Shown one piece after another: positions 23,215 to 34,926 of a stretch of 64,000 bases of DNA (position 1 is its first letter; each line of letters begins with the position of its first letter). Below the pieces are notes generated by a model. That model made no database searches and was not told where the DNA came from. It saw nothing but the letters and a program-made list of their open reading frames with translations. Source of the DNA: Megaustenia siamemsis (Eukaryota > Mollusca > Gastropoda > Stylommatophora > Ariophantidae); assembly GCA_032433765.1 (NCBI GenBank), contig JAVIAB010000101.1:57759592-57823591 (forward strand). The letters are read 5' to 3'. A program made the position numbers and the translations under genes.

Positions 23215-25430
23215 TGTACACTAACTTCTCAGCATTTTCATATCATCCCAACATCTTTCCCAATCAACACAATTCCCAACATTATTCACTAAATTACCAT
23301 CAACTCTTATTCACTATCCAACATTCTCTACTAACTAAACAACATCCTTCACTCATTTCCCAATGTTCTTCACTTAATTTCACAGCATTGTCTACTAACT
23401 AAACAACATCCTTCACTCTTTTCCCAATGTTCTTCACTTAATTTCACATCATTCTCAACTAACTAAACAACATCCTTCACTCTTTTCCCAATGTTCTTCA
23501 CTTAATTTCACAACATTCTCAACTAACTAAACAACATCCTTCACTCTTTTCCCAATGTTCTTCACTTAATTTCACATCATTCTCTACTAACTAAACAACA
23601 TCCTTCACTCATTTCCCAATGTTCTTCACTTAATTTCACAACATTCTCAACTAACTAAACAACATCCTTCACTCTTTTCCCAATGTTCTTCACTTAATTT
23701 CACAACATTCTCAACTAACTAAACAACATCCTTCACTCATTTCCCAATGTTCTTCACTTAATTTCACAACATTCTCAACTAACTAAACAACATCCTTCAC
23801 TCTTTTCCCAATGTTCTTCACTTAATTTCACAACATTCTCAACTAACTAAACAACATCCTTCACTCATTTCCCAATGTTCTTCACTTAATTTCACATCAT
23901 TCTCTACTAACTAAACAACATCCTTCACTCATTTCCCAATGTTCTTCACTTAATTTCACAACATTCTCAACTAACTAAACAACATCCTTCACTCTTTTCC
24001 CAATGTTCTTCACTTAATTTCACAACATTCTCAACTAACTAAACAACATCCTTCACTCATTTCCCAATGTTCTTCACTTAATTTCACAACATTCTCAACT
24101 AACTAAACAACATCCTTCACTCATTTCCCAATGTTCTTCACTTAATTTCACAACATTCTCAACTAACTAAACAACATCCTTCACTCTTTTCCCAATGTTC
24201 TTCACTTAATTTCACAACATTCTCAACTAACTAAACAACATCCTTCACTCATTTCCCAATGTTCTTCACTTAATTTCACAGCATTCTCTACTAACTAAAC
24301 AACATCCTTCACTCATTTCCCAATGTTCTTCACTTAATTTCACATCATTCTCTACTAACTAAACAACATCATTCACTCTTTCTCAATGTTCTTCACTTAA
24401 TTTCACAGCATTCTCTACTAACTAAACAACATCCTTCACTCATTTCCCAATGTTCTTCACTTAACTTCACAGCATTCTCTACTAACTAAACAACATCTTT
24501 CACTCATTTCCCAACATTATTCACTAAATTACCATCAACTCTCATTCGCTATCCAACATTCTCTACTAACTAAACAACATCCTTCACTCTTTTCCCAATG
24601 TTCTTCACTTAATTTCACAGCATTCTCTACTAACTAAACAACATCCTTCACTCATTTCCCAATGTTCTTCACTTAATTTCACAGCATTCTCTACTAACTA
24701 AACAACATCCTTCACTCTTTTCCCAATGTTCTTCACTTCATTCTCTACTAACTAAACAGCATCCTTCACTCTTTTCCCAATGTTCTTCACTTAATTTCAC
24801 AACATTCTCAACTAACTAAACAACATCCTTCACTCATTTCCCAATGTTCTTCACTTAATTTCACAACATTCTCAACTAACTAAACAACATTCTTCACTCA
24901 TTTCCCAATGTTCTTCACTTAATTTCACAACATTCTCAACTAACTAAACAACATCCTTCACTCTTTTCCCAATGTTCTTCACTTAATTTCACAACATTCT
25001 CAACTAACTAAACAACATCACTTCACTCATTTCCCAATGTTCTTCACTTAATTTCACAACATTCTCAACTAACTAAACAACATCCTTCACTCATTTCCCA
25101 ATGTTCTTCACTTAATTTCACAACATTCTCAACTAACTAAACAACATCCTTCACTCATTTCCCAATGTTCTTCACTTAATTTCACAACATTCTCAACTAA
25201 CTAAACAACATCCTTCACTCATTTCCCAATGTTCTTCACTTAATTTCCCAACATTCTTCACTAAATTACCAACAACTCTCATTCACTATCCAACATTCTC
25301 TACTAGCTTATGAACATCCTTCACTCATTTCCCAATGTTCTTCACTTAATTTCACAACATTCTTCACTAAATTACCAACAACTCTCATTCACTATCCAAC
25401 ATTCTCCACTAACTTACCATTCTCAATGCA
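23215..25430. repeat. Minisatellite T8: 64-bp unit
   Basis: About thirty-three units run AACTAACTAAACAACATCCT, TCACTC(A/T)TTTCCCAATG, TTCTTCACTTAATTTCACA and ACATTCTC. There are two main subtypes (CATTTCC versus CTTTTCC; ACATTCTCAA versus GCATTCTCTA) in patchy order. Diverged edge units contain ATTACCATCAACTC at 23290, 24525 and 25265. Confidence 0.97.
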
Positions 25431-25499
25431 CACACACATTCCAGCATACCCCATCAACTTAACAACACCGACTACAAACATTTCAACATTATACACTAA

Positions 25500-26196
25500 C
25501 CTACCATCTTCCACACACACACACCCATGCACGCACGCATGCATACACACACATCCCAATATACTCTACTAATTTACCATCCCCCAACACATACTTCCCA
25601 GCATCCTCCACTAACTTATCAACACCAAACACATATACATCACAGAATCCTCCACTATCTTACCATCCTCCACACACACATCCCAGAATCCTCTATTAAT
25701 TTACCATCCTCCACACACACATCCCAGAATCCTCCACAAACTTACCATCCTCCACACACACACATCCCAGAATCCTCCACAAACTTACCATCCTCCACAC
25801 ACACATCCCAGAATTCTCCAAAAACTTACCATCCTCCACACACACATCCCAGAATTCTCCAAAAACTTACCATCCTCCACACACACATCCCAGAATCCTC
25901 TATTAATGTACCATCCTCCACACACACATCCCAGAATCCTCTATTAATTTACCATCCTCCACACACGCATCCCAGAATCCTCCACAATCTTACCATCCTC
26001 CACACACACACATCCCAGAATCCTCCACAAACTTACCATCCTCCACACACACATCCCAGAATTCTCCAAAAACTTACTATCCTCCACAAACACACACACT
26101 TTCCAGAATCCTCCATTAACTTACCATCCTCCACACACACATCCCAGCATCCTCCACTAACTTACCATCCTTTACAGAAACATCCCACCATACTCC
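25500..26196. repeat. CA-rich minisatellite T9, left block
   Basis: Units of about 40 bp run CTTACCATCCTCCACACACA, then CATCCCAGAATCCTCCA and CAAA or TTAA, with variable (CA)n. The array is interrupted by a long insertion at 26197-27715 and resumes afterwards with the same unit. Confidence 0.95.
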
Positions 26197-26454
26197 TGTA
26201 ATAGTCACTGACCAGGGTATCAGAGAACTAGGAGATCATGCGAAGTGTGAAAAATATGAGAATAGAGCATAGGTACATGTGGTGTTCAAGATGGTGCGAA
26301 CTGGAAATTTCTAAAAGGGGTGATGTATTGTTTTAATGGTTGTGATGTACTTGTGTAGCAACTAGGAGACAAAGGAAATTAGAGTGGCAGAATTTTATTG
26401 GCTGAGTGAAGGAGCTTGGGATTGCAACTAAAAGGAAACATAAGCTTAGAAGGC

Positions 26455-26945
26455 ACTCAACAGTCAGCGAAGCGGAGCAGTCAAAGCTGAACAGTCAGCG
26501 AAATGGAGCAGTCAGAGCTGAACAGTCAGCGAAGCGGAGCAGTCAGAGCTGAACAGTCAGCGAAACGGAGCAGTCAGACTGAACGGTCAGCGAAGCGGAG
26601 CAGTCAGAGCTGAAGTGTCAGTGAAACGGAGCAGTCAGAGCTGAACAGTCAGTGAAGCGGAGCAGTCAGAGCTGAACAGTCAGCGAAGCGAAGCAGTCAA
26701 AGCTAAACAGTCAGCGAAACGGAGCAGTCAGAGCTGAACAGTCAGCGAAACGAAGCAGTCAGAGCTGAACAGTCAGCAAAACAGAGCAGTCAGAGCTGAA
26801 CAGTCAGCGAAGCGGAGCAGTCAGAGCTGAACAGTCAGCGAAGTGGTGCAGTCAGAGCTGAACAGTCAGCGAAACGGAGCAGTCAGACTGAACGGTCAGC
26901 AAAACGGAGCAGTCAGACTGAACGGTCAGCGAAGCAGTGAAGTTA
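26455..26945. repeat. Minisatellite T10: 31-bp unit inside the candidate LTR
   Basis: About sixteen units contain GAACAGTCAGCGAAACGGAG followed by CAGTCAGAGCT, with a 30-bp form ending CAGACT near the right edge. It is the most GC-rich array of the window and is confined to the candidate LTR. Confidence 0.94.
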
Positions 26946-27162
26946 AGCAGTTCTCTCTTAGATCCAGGCTGAAGAACAGACCAATATGCACCGAGATGGT
27001 TACAGGAAACTAGAATAGTTAGCCACAGATGACAGCCAGAGCAAAGAGAGAAGTCCAGAACAAGAACTCAGTCCACTATCGAAGAAATCAGAAGGGGATG
27101 AGAAATTAGAACTCCAGGAACAGTCCAGATTAGATCATATAGAGACAGTAATGGAATTCAAT

Positions 27163-27368
27163 TCATCAATCACAATCAAGGGCGTTCTTCTCAAGAATGC
27201 ATGAAAAAGACCAAGAGGAAGACCCAGAAGAAGATGGATAGACGCAGTGATAGTGACATGTAACAACAAAGGAAAATCACTAATTCAGACAGTTCGAGCA
27301 GCTCAAGAATGTCAAATGATATAAGCATGACACTTTTATGGTATCAGTGAGAAAGAGAAAAGAAGAAG
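27163..27368 (+). mobile_element. 5'-truncated LINE fragment with 13-bp TSD
   Basis: A 206-bp insert is flanked by identical AATGGAATTCAAT at 27150-27162 and 27369-27381. It reads KRPRGRPRRRWIDAV, the C-terminal GRPR-RRW-D motif of RTE/jockey-like LINEs, and ends in an AAGAAGAAG tail next to the right duplication. It is an unambiguous retrotransposition event inside the candidate LTR. Confidence 0.85.
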
Positions 27369-27715
27369 AATGGAATTCAATGTGCAGTGTTTTCAAGGGT
27401 CTTCCAAAATTGTGCTACAAGAACTACTAGTAAGTAGATGCATAGAAGTGTATTGTAAGACAGTTGTAGGAGCGATAGAATATTGACTGCAGTCAGCAAT
27501 AAGTACCAGAGATTTCTCCATCAAGATCGGCAATTGCCTAAAGAGAATCTCAGTAAAGAACAGTAGTTACAAATGACGTACTCCACTATACATCATGTGC
27601 AAATTGATGATTATTAAATATGAAAGATTGATAAGACTGAGTGTTGATTATGTTGACTACACATTGTGATATAAACAAGAGACATAAACAGGGTAACTCT
27701 CACCACTCGAGTACA

Positions 27716-27942
27716 CTCCATTAACTTACCATCCTCCACACACACACACACACACACACATCCCAGCATTCTCCATTAAATTACCATCCTCCACACACAC
27801 AGACACACACACATCCCAGCATTCTCCATTAAATTACCATCCTCCACACACACACATATCCCAGCATTCTCCATTAACTTACCATCCTCCACACACACAG
27901 ACACACACACATCCCAGCATTCTCCATTAACTTACCATCCTC

Positions 27943-27973
<31 letters not shown>

Positions 27974-28443
27974 CCCAGCATCCTCCATTAACTTACCGTC
28001 CACCACACACACACACACACACACACATCCCAGCATCCTCCATTAACTTACCATCCTCCACACACACACACATATCCCAGCATCCTCCACTAACTTGCCA
28101 TGCCCCCCACACACACACACACACATCACAGCATCATCCATTAATTTACCATCCTACATACACACACACACACACACATCCCAGTATCCTCCATTAAATT
28201 ACCATCCTTCACACACACACACACATACATGCCATAATCCTCCACTAACTTACTATCCGCCACACACACAACCCAGAATCCTCCAATAACTTATCATCCT
28301 CCACATACACGTACCAGAATCCTCCACACACACATGCCAGAATCCTCCACCCACACATACCAGATTCTTCCACACACACATCCCAGCATACTTCACTAAT
28401 TTACCATCTTCCACACACACACATCCTAGAATCCTCCACATAT
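27716..28443. repeat. CA-rich minisatellite T9, middle block
   Basis: The same unit as the left block (CTTACCATCCTCCACACACA, CCCAGCATTCTCCATTAA) with longer (CA)n runs. It is interrupted at 28444 by the S1 element. Confidence 0.94.
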
Positions 28444-28671
28444 CTATCTATGTATCTATTGTCCTTTCGAGCCGAAGATGGCACATAGGGCAGAACTACA
28501 ATCTCAAAAACAGAAACCTTGTGTGCCAAAATGGCACATATTGCAAAGATCACTGCTCTAAAATATATGGCGCTGTTTCCATAACAATGTTTTTTTCAAT
28601 GACAGCTTGTCAAGCAATCGATCAACCTCCTTAGTCGCCTATTACGACATGCCTGGAAGGTAACAGTGTCA
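28444..28671 (-). mobile_element. Short element S1, copy 1 (SINE-like, LINE-type 3' end)
   Basis: A 228-bp insert is flanked by CCTCCACATAT at 28433-28443 and 28672-28682, though the target is itself a repeat. Read on the minus strand it starts TGACACTGTTACCTTCC and contains GTCGTAATAGGCGACTAAGG. It ends with a GCCCTATGTGCC-type motif, GGCTCGAAAGGACAATAG and a GATA-type tail. Copies at 55741 and 58067 have the same two ends. No A/B boxes are convincing. Confidence 0.75.
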
Positions 28672-28775
28672 CCTCCACATATACATCCCAGCAAAATTCC
28701 ATGAATTTACCATCCTCCACACACACATCCCAGCTTTCTCCACTAACTTGCCATCCACCACACACACACACAATT
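28672..28775. repeat. CA-rich minisatellite T9, right block
   Basis: Two or three diverged T9 units (CATCCCAGC, ACTAACTTGCCATCCACCAC) follow the S1 insertion. Confidence 0.8.
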
Positions 28776-28861
28776 CTCAAGTGTACTTTTTTCTATACTC
28801 TAACGGTTTTGAAATAACTACAGAGGAAGAAGGTGTGAGGCCCATGTTTGCAAATTTTACA

Positions 28862-28957
28862 AAACTGTAATTTAAGTGAACATCATTTACACAAATATCA
28901 TCCAAGTGAACATCATTTACACAAATATCATCTAAGTGAACATCATTTACACAAATG
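28862..28957. repeat. Short 30-bp tandem repeat
   Basis: Three copies of a unit run GTGAACATCATTTACACAAA then TATCATC(C/T)AA. Confidence 0.85.
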
Positions 28958-29092
28958 TAAATCTTCAAAATGTACATGAGAATTAATCCATAAACATGCC
29001 TATTACATACTCCACACATAGCTACTTCTAAATATGTCAAAAAAAAAAAACACACGCTTTGCGTCAAATAAAAAATGTACACTTCATGTCAC

Positions 29093-29355
29093 GGAGCCGC
29101 AATAGCTCAGTGGTTCGTGAACTGGACTACAAAGGGCAAGGGGTAGGGTTCGATCCCAACCGACGGCTTCCGGGTTCACCCAGCCTTAAATGGGTACCGG
29201 TTTTTTTTCTGGGAAAGTAAAGCGGCATGGGCGTAATACAGACCACATTACCCCAAAAATCATGTGCCGAAGGTCTGTAAAATTATGGTCACTAACACCA
29301 TATTCCCTATACGCCGCCACTTGGCGTGACGGGGGTACATTACTTTACTTTTTTT
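29093..29355 (+). mobile_element. tRNA-derived SINE S3, copy 1
   Basis: It starts GGAGCCGCAATAGCTCAGTG. The A box TAGCTCAGTGG and the B box GGTTCGATCCC are near-consensus, so the head comes from a tRNA gene. The body contains CCAGCCTTAAATGGGTACCG and a GCCACTTGGCGTGACGGG motif, and ends in a TACTTTACTTT tail. TTCATGTCAC flanks it (29083-29092, 29356-29365), but the host is a repeat containing that word. A second copy lies in the Tigger element at 39.05 kb. It is not a functional tRNA gene: no acceptor-stem closure or anticodon arm is maintained. Confidence 0.88.
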
Positions 29356-29610
29356 TTCATGTCACATAAAAACACACAAATCATGTCACATCAAAAACAA
29401 ACTTCATGTCACAAAAACACATTTCATGTCACAAAAAAACACACACTTTGTGTCGCATAAAAAACACACACTTCATGTCACATAAAAAACACACACTCCA
29501 TGTCATATTTAAAACACACACTTCATGTCATATAAAAAACACACACTTCATGTCACATAAAAAAACACACACTTCATGTCACATTTAAAACACACACTTT
29601 AACACTTATA
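29356..29610. repeat. Minisatellite T12: ~28-bp unit
   Basis: Nine or so units contain CTTCATGTCACATAAAAAAC followed by ACACA. It also occurs just before the S3 insertion (about 29050-29092), so S3 split it. Confidence 0.9.
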
Positions 29611-29679
29611 TCCTCACACCAACCACACTCCCTGTTCCCAAATAAAACAAACAATTCTACAAGTCATCATACACTTCCT

Positions 29680-30545
29680 CATGCCACCACACTAACCACA
29701 CACTTCTTCATGTCACCACACGAACCACACACTTCTTCATGTCACCACACTAACCACACACTTCTTCATGTCACCACACTAACCACACACTTCTTCATGT
29801 CACCACACTAACCACACACTTCTGTTTGTGTCACCACACTAATCAGACCATTTCTCATGTCACCATGCTAACCACACACTTCTTCATGTCACCACGCTAA
29901 CCACATACTTCTTCATGTCACCACACTAACCATACACTTCTTCATGTCATCACACTAACCAAACACTTCTTCATGTCACCACACTAACCACACACTTCTT
30001 CACGTCACCACACACTTCTTCATGTCACCACATACTTCTTCATGTCATCACACTAACCAAACACTTCTTCATGTCACCACACTAACCACACACTTCTTCA
30101 TGTCACCACACTAACCACACACTTCTTCATGTCACCACACTAACCACACACTTCTTCATGTCACTACACTAACCAAACACTTCTTCATGTCACCACACTA
30201 ACCACACACTTCTTCATGTCACCACACTAACCACACACTTCTTCATGTCACCACACTAACCACACACTTCTGTTTGTCACCACACTAACCAGACAATTCC
30301 TCATGTCACCATGCTAACCACACACTTCTTCATGTCACCACGCTAACCACATACTTCTTCATGTCACCACACTAACCACACACTTCTTCATGTCATCACA
30401 CTAACCAAACACTTCTTCACGTCACCACACTAACCACACACTTCTTCATGTCACCACACACTTCTTCATGTCACCACACACTTCTTCATGTCACCACACA
30501 CTTCTTCATGTCACCACACACTTCTTCATGTCACAATACACCAAC
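29680..30545. repeat. Minisatellite T13: 29-bp unit
   Basis: About thirty units contain CACTTCTTCATGTCACCACA then CTAACCACA, with a truncated 19-bp form at 30003-30040 and 30447-30535. A block including the variant TTCTGTTTGTGTCACC recurs at 29820 and 30270, so a segment of about 450 bp was duplicated. The CTTCATGTCAC core is shared with T12. Confidence 0.95.
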
Positions 30546-30784
30546 AAATGCCAAAACCTTCTACAGATGTAAACAATGATTCTGAAAACAATAATTTAAA
30601 GAAAATTAACTTTACCCCCTCCCCCAGATCACCCCTGCCCTCAACTTCACCCCTCAATCCTCACCACTCAAACACCTGATGATTCAAAGAGGGAGCTCTA
30701 ACTGTAGCCTTCAAATAGATGAACACCTGGAACACCTGCATCAATAAACTAAGGCTACTATGTATGGGGTTGAAGACAGGTATA
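30546..30784. other. Unique intronic spacer
   Basis: No coding, mobile or tandem feature is recognised in this 240-base stretch. Confidence 0.4.
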
Positions 30785-31400
30785 ACTAGTGTGGGGAATA
30801 AATATGAGGGGAAATATGTGGGAAATGATGATAAAGTGGGGGAAATAAAAATGAGGATAGAAATGTGGGAAATGAAAATGATGATAAAGTGTGGGGAAAT
30901 AAAAATGAGGATAGAAAGTGTAGGGAATAAAAGTGAGGATAGAAATGAGGATAGAAATGTGGGAAATGAAAATGAGGATAAAGTGGGGGAAATATAAATG
31001 AGGATAGAAATGTGGGAAATGAAAATGAGGATGAAGTGTGGGGAATAAAAATGAAGATAGAAAGTGTAGGGAATAAAAATGAGGATAGAAATGTGGGAAA
31101 TGAAAATGAGGATAAAGTGGGGGAAATAAAAATTAGGATAGAAAGTGTAGGGAATAAAAATGAGGATAGAAATGAGGATATAATTGTGTGATAAGAAAAT
31201 GAGGATAAAAAGCATGGGAAATGAAAATGAGGATACAAAATGTGACAAACAAAATAAGGATACAAAATATGAGGAATGAAAATGTGGATACAAAATGTGG
31301 ACAAAGAAAATGAGCATACAAAGTATGAGGAATAAAAATGAGGATAAAAAGCATGGGAAATGAAACTGAAGGTAAAAATGAGAGAATTGAAATTGAGGAT
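30785..31400. repeat. Minisatellite T14: GA-rich unit of ~27-30 bp
   Basis: About twenty-two irregular units are built from GGGAAATAAAAATGAGGATA, GAAATGTGGGAAATGAAAAT and GAAAGTGTAG. Minus-strand Phe/Ser/His-rich frames here are by-products. Confidence 0.9.
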
Positions 31401-31499
31401 AAAAGGTTAACTGTGGGGACTGAAGAAGGAAAAAAAGACCAACCATGTCCCAGGTGTGTATAAAGAAGATTAGTGTCTACATTTATAAACTTATTGGGG

Positions 31500-31697
31500 A
31501 GGAGGGTAGGGTGGTCTCCAGGTAAGACATCGGTATCAAGACAAGAAGGTCCCTGGTTCCAACACAGCATGGTTTCTTCATAGCATTACCCTTCCCTGTT
31601 CTCTGGGTAGTGAGATGTCTAACCCCTCTCTGAAATGGCGAAAAAAATAGTAGGTCCTGTGTACACTCTGCACATGATAAAGAACCTTTGCCAGTTT
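31500..31697 (+). mobile_element. tRNA-derived SINE S2, copy 2
   Basis: The A-box-like TGGTCTCCAGG and a weak B box (GGTTCCAACAC) are followed by TTCCCTGTTCTCTGGGTAGT and CCTGTGTACACTCTGCACA, then AAAGAACCTTTGCC. Head and body parallel copy 1 at 21.75 kb. The T15 46-bp array begins immediately at its 3' end. It resembles metazoan SINEs that end in a TGCACRTTAAAGAACC-like segment, a comparison made from memory. Confidence 0.6.
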
Positions 31698-32435
31698 GAA
31701 GCTGAAAAGAGCAAGCCAAAAATGGCCGCCAAAAAAGTAAGTTTGAAACTGAAAAGAGCAAGCCAAAAATGACCTCCAAAAAAGTAAGTTTAAAATTGAA
31801 AAGAGTAAGCCAAAAATGGCCACCAAAAAAGTAAGTTTGAAACTGAAAAGAGTAAGCCAAAAATGGCCACCAAAAAAGTAAGTTTGAAATTGAAAAGAGC
31901 AAGCCAAAAATGGCCGCCAAAATCTAAGTTTGAAATTGAAAAGAGCAAGAGAAAATTGGCCGCCAAAAAAGTAAATTGGAAATTGGAAAGAGCAAGCCAA
32001 AAATGGCCACCAAAAAAGTAAGTTTGAAACTGAAAAGAGTAAGCCAAAAATGACCACCAAAAAAGTAAGTTTGAAACTGAAAAGAGCAAGCCAAAAATGG
32101 CCACCAAAAAAGTAAGTTTGAAACTGAAAAGAGTAAGCCAAAAATGGCCACCAAAAAAGTAAGTTTGAAATTGAAAAGAGCAAGCCAAAAATGGCCATCA
32201 AAAAAGTAAATTTGAAATTGAAAAGAGCAAGCCAAAAATGGCCGCCAAAAAAGTAAGTTTGAAATTGAAAAGAGCAAGCCAAAAAGGGCTGCCAGAAAAG
32301 AAAGTTTGAAATTGAAAAGAGTAAGCCAAAAATGGCCACCAAAAAAGTAAGTTTGAAACTGAAAAGAGTAAGCCAAAAATGGCCACCAAAAAAGTAAGTT
32401 TGAAATTGAAAAGAGCAAGCCAAAAATGGCAAATC
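31698..32435. repeat. Minisatellite T15: 46-bp unit
   Basis: About sixteen units contain AAGTTTGAAACTGAAAAGAG, then CAAGCCAAAAATGGCC and ACCAAAAAAGT. A 46-bp period cycles through all three frames without stops on the minus strand, which explains the 292-residue Phe/Leu/Trp-rich frame there. Confidence 0.96.
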
Positions 32436-32638
32436 TGACAAGAAAAATTCACCCAAACAAAATATAAAAACTCTTGACAGTAAAAGAAATTAGAGTATCT
32501 CTGAAGTCAAAGAATATCTGCCTGTATGGCAGGGGATGTCTGAGCCAATGGCTGCCAATATGACAAAAAGGAAATAGTGATATTCACAGAAAATTCAGTT
32601 CCTCAAGACTTTGCTAGAAATATAAAGTTGGTGTACAC
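32436..32638. other. Unique intronic spacer
   Basis: Nothing is recognised between T15 and the LINE A copy. Confidence 0.4.
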
Positions 32639-32649
32639 ATATATCTATT

Positions 32650-33258
32650 CTATCTATCTATCTATTGACCTTTCGAGCCGTAACCGGCCCATAGGGCGTA
32701 GACCAAGATACACCTTCTCCTATATGAATTTTTGTTCTAGCAGTTTTCTTTTAAAGATATTTTATCAAATCTCGCCATCTGTCTCTGTTCTGTGCAAGCA
32801 GTTCTATCTCATTGAGGGAGCCGATTCCTGCTGCTCTTGCCTCTCTCATCAATGTTCTTCTCAGTGTCTCCCTGGGTCTTCCTCTTTTTCTTTTACCTGT
32901 TGTTTCCCATATGAGGGCTTGCTTTGCTATTCGATTATTATCTCTTCTCATCACATGTCCAACGTATGACCATCGTCTTTTCTTTATTACTGAAGATATT
33001 AGTGGTTGATTGGCGATTTCTCTAATTTCCTCGTTTGTTTTGAATTCGTTCCATTCTATACCAAGTATTTTCCTTAGACATTTATTTTCGAATGCGTTCA
33101 ACTTTGTTTCTATATCTCTTGTTGTTTTCCAGCTTTCACACGCATATGTAAGGGTTGATAGTACATTTGATTTGAATAGCCTAAGTTTTGTGTTTGTGCT
33201 AATGAGTTTTGATTTCCACAACTTTTCAAGGCTTCTGAAAGACATTGCTGCTTTAGCA
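32650..33258 (-). mobile_element. LINE A copy 1, 5'-truncated
   Basis: Flanked by ATATATCTATT at 32639-32649 and 33259-33269 (11-bp TSD). On the minus strand an uninterrupted frame runs from SFRSLEKLWKSKL through KRRWSYVGHVMRRDNNRI and KRKRGRPRETLRRTL to RWRDLIKYL and a stop. A 3' UTR of about 110 bp follows, then a GATA-type tail (32650-32669 on +). It carries only the C-terminal part of the polyprotein and no palm. It is almost identical to the 39.8, 56 and 58 kb copies, so it inserted recently. Confidence 0.93.
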
Positions 33259-33419
33259 ATATATCTATTGGTACACTTTTAATCACTGTAGCCACCATTT
33301 TGCCAGGGCCATCATCCTTCTATACAACAAAATCCATTCTAGGTCAACATAGAAACCACTGATATCAGCAAAACTGTTCACTAAACACAGTTGTATACGA
33401 GTGTAAAATGCGAAGGGAT

Positions 33420-33966
33420 AAATGGGAGAATTAAACTGAGTATGGGGGATTGTAACAAAATTAACAAGAGTTTGGGGATACAATCACATTGAGAGTTTGG
33501 AGAATGTAACTTTATTAAAAAGAGTTTATGGAATGTAACAATATTAAAGAGAGTTAGAGGGTTGTAACCATATTAAAGAGAGTTAGAGGGTTGTAACCAT
33601 ATTTAAGAAGGTTTGGGGATTATAACAATATTAAAAAATTGTTTGAGAATACAATAATATTAATGAGAGTTTGGAAAATGTAACCACATTAGAAAGAGTT
33701 TATGGAATGTAACAATACTAAAGAGAGTTAGAGGGTTGAAACCATACTAAAAAGAGTTAGAGGGTTGAAACCATACTAAAGAGAGTTAGAGGGTTGTAAC
33801 CATACTAAAGATAGAGGGTTGTAACCATACTAAAGATAGTTAGAGGGTTGAAACCATACTAAAGAGAGTTAGAGGGTTGTAACCATACTAAAGAGAGTTA
33901 GAGGATTGTAACCATACTAAAGAGAATTAGAGGGTTGTAACCATACTAAAGAGAGTTATAGGTTTG
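33420..33966. repeat. Minisatellite T16: 29-bp unit
   Basis: About eighteen units contain GAGAGTTAGAGGGTTGTAAC followed by CATACTAAA, preceded by more diverged units (GAGTTTGGGGA). The same family continues at 42650-43720, beyond the transposon district. Confidence 0.93.
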
Positions 33967-33974
33967 ATTGTGTG

Positions 33975-34910
33975 ACCAATCCAGACGAAGATGATGGAAG
34001 AATAAAAGATGAATAAGTTGTAGGGAAGAAGAGGAAGCCAAAAGTCAGCAGGTCATAGATTAGTTAGCAGAGATTTTAAGCAAAAAGAGATAGCATGACG
34101 TCGCTAAAAGAACTCTGAATGCCAAAACCCTCGAGACAGATCATCTACTAACCCAGTGATGGTTATGTAGACAAAGGAGAATAGTGATGGACTCAGAAAA
34201 CAGGCTCGTTTGATGTCCAGGACCAAGCGAATGAACGAGGAATTTCTTACCATAGATATCTCGTTGATATCTAACGATAGGAGACACAGAGTTCTCACTG
34301 ATGGACAGTGGCAGTAGGAGATGAAAGTATTCTGAGAGAGAAGGCACCAACAGTTAAAGACCAAAATACAGCCTTGATTTGCTGGAAGCCTAAATAATAG
34401 GAGTGATTGACAGATGTTGTCAAGACTCCTCAAGAAATGAGGATTGGTGACAGAATTGTAAGGCGGAGTTAAAGAGATAGTGATTGATTCCTGATGAATG
34501 GTAGAGGGACCATGGCCAGATTTCAAGAATCCTCAGCCAGATAGGAGTGGCTGATTTGGCAATAAAACTAAGATACATTATCGGTTCTCTGAGATTTCAG
34601 AAGCATTTGAGAAGATGTAAGGTCAGACTAATTTTAGGAGACTGCCTCCAGGCAGAGGAGTTAGAAGTGAGATAGCTAGAAACACACTATTCACCCTCGA
34701 GGCTTTGGATGTACTAGAAAAGTAAAGTTAGCATTACAGAACCTGTCTCCAGACAGAGAGTTAGTTGGGAGTGTGTTAGTAGATAGATAGTTAAGACAGT
34801 TCTGGAAGATAATGGGCAAGTTAGGAGCTAGTCAGTGAGGAAGTTTTTAGAAGTAGTCAACAAAACTGAAAGACTTAGAGTAGAAATAAAACCTCCAAAG
34901 GACATAAGAA
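33975..34910. other. Unrecognised 936-bp segment flanked by ATTGTGTG
   Basis: The segment lies between 8-bp ATTGTGTG copies at 33967-33974 and 34911-34918 and has no tandem structure. A 140-codon minus-strand frame (34104-34526) has no recognisable domain. Near the right edge there is AGTAGAAATAAAACC (an AATAAA signal on +). It could be an old LTR or another non-autonomous element, but no terminal repeats are visible. Confidence 0.3.
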
Positions 34911-34926
34911 ATTGTGTGGATTGAAC

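Larger units (their letters stand above)
26197..27715. mobile_element. Candidate solo LTR interrupting T9
   Basis: The insert begins TGTAATAGTCACTG and ends GAGTACA, giving TGTA...TACA termini. It is flanked by CTCC at 26193-26196 and 27716-27719 (a 4-bp direct repeat), and T9 array lies on both sides. Length is 1519 bp, or 1300 bp without the LINE fragment nested at 27163-27368. It carries an internal 31-bp array. No gag or pol is present, so a solo LTR is the simplest reading. Orientation is uncertain. The short direct repeat sits in a repetitive target and could be fortuitous. Confidence 0.5.

Noticed and set aside
23215..25430. CRISPR-like array
   Set aside because: Contiguous 64-bp units with no unique spacers and no cas genes, in a eukaryotic context. 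The 29-bp arrays (29680, 33420, 42650) were rejected for the same reason.
29093..29180. Functional tRNA gene
   Set aside because: A and B boxes are present, but they head a multicopy 263-bp SINE. There is no proper cloverleaf or terminator placement. The same applies to 39230-39300, 21753 and 31500.
31578..32456. 292-residue Phe/Trp-rich minus-strand frame resembling a membrane protein
   Set aside because: A pure read-through of the 46-bp array, which lacks stops in all three minus-strand frames.
34104..34526. 140-residue minus-strand protein
   Set aside because: No domain recognised and it sits in an unclassified, possibly mobile segment. The open frame is not long enough to be convincing.
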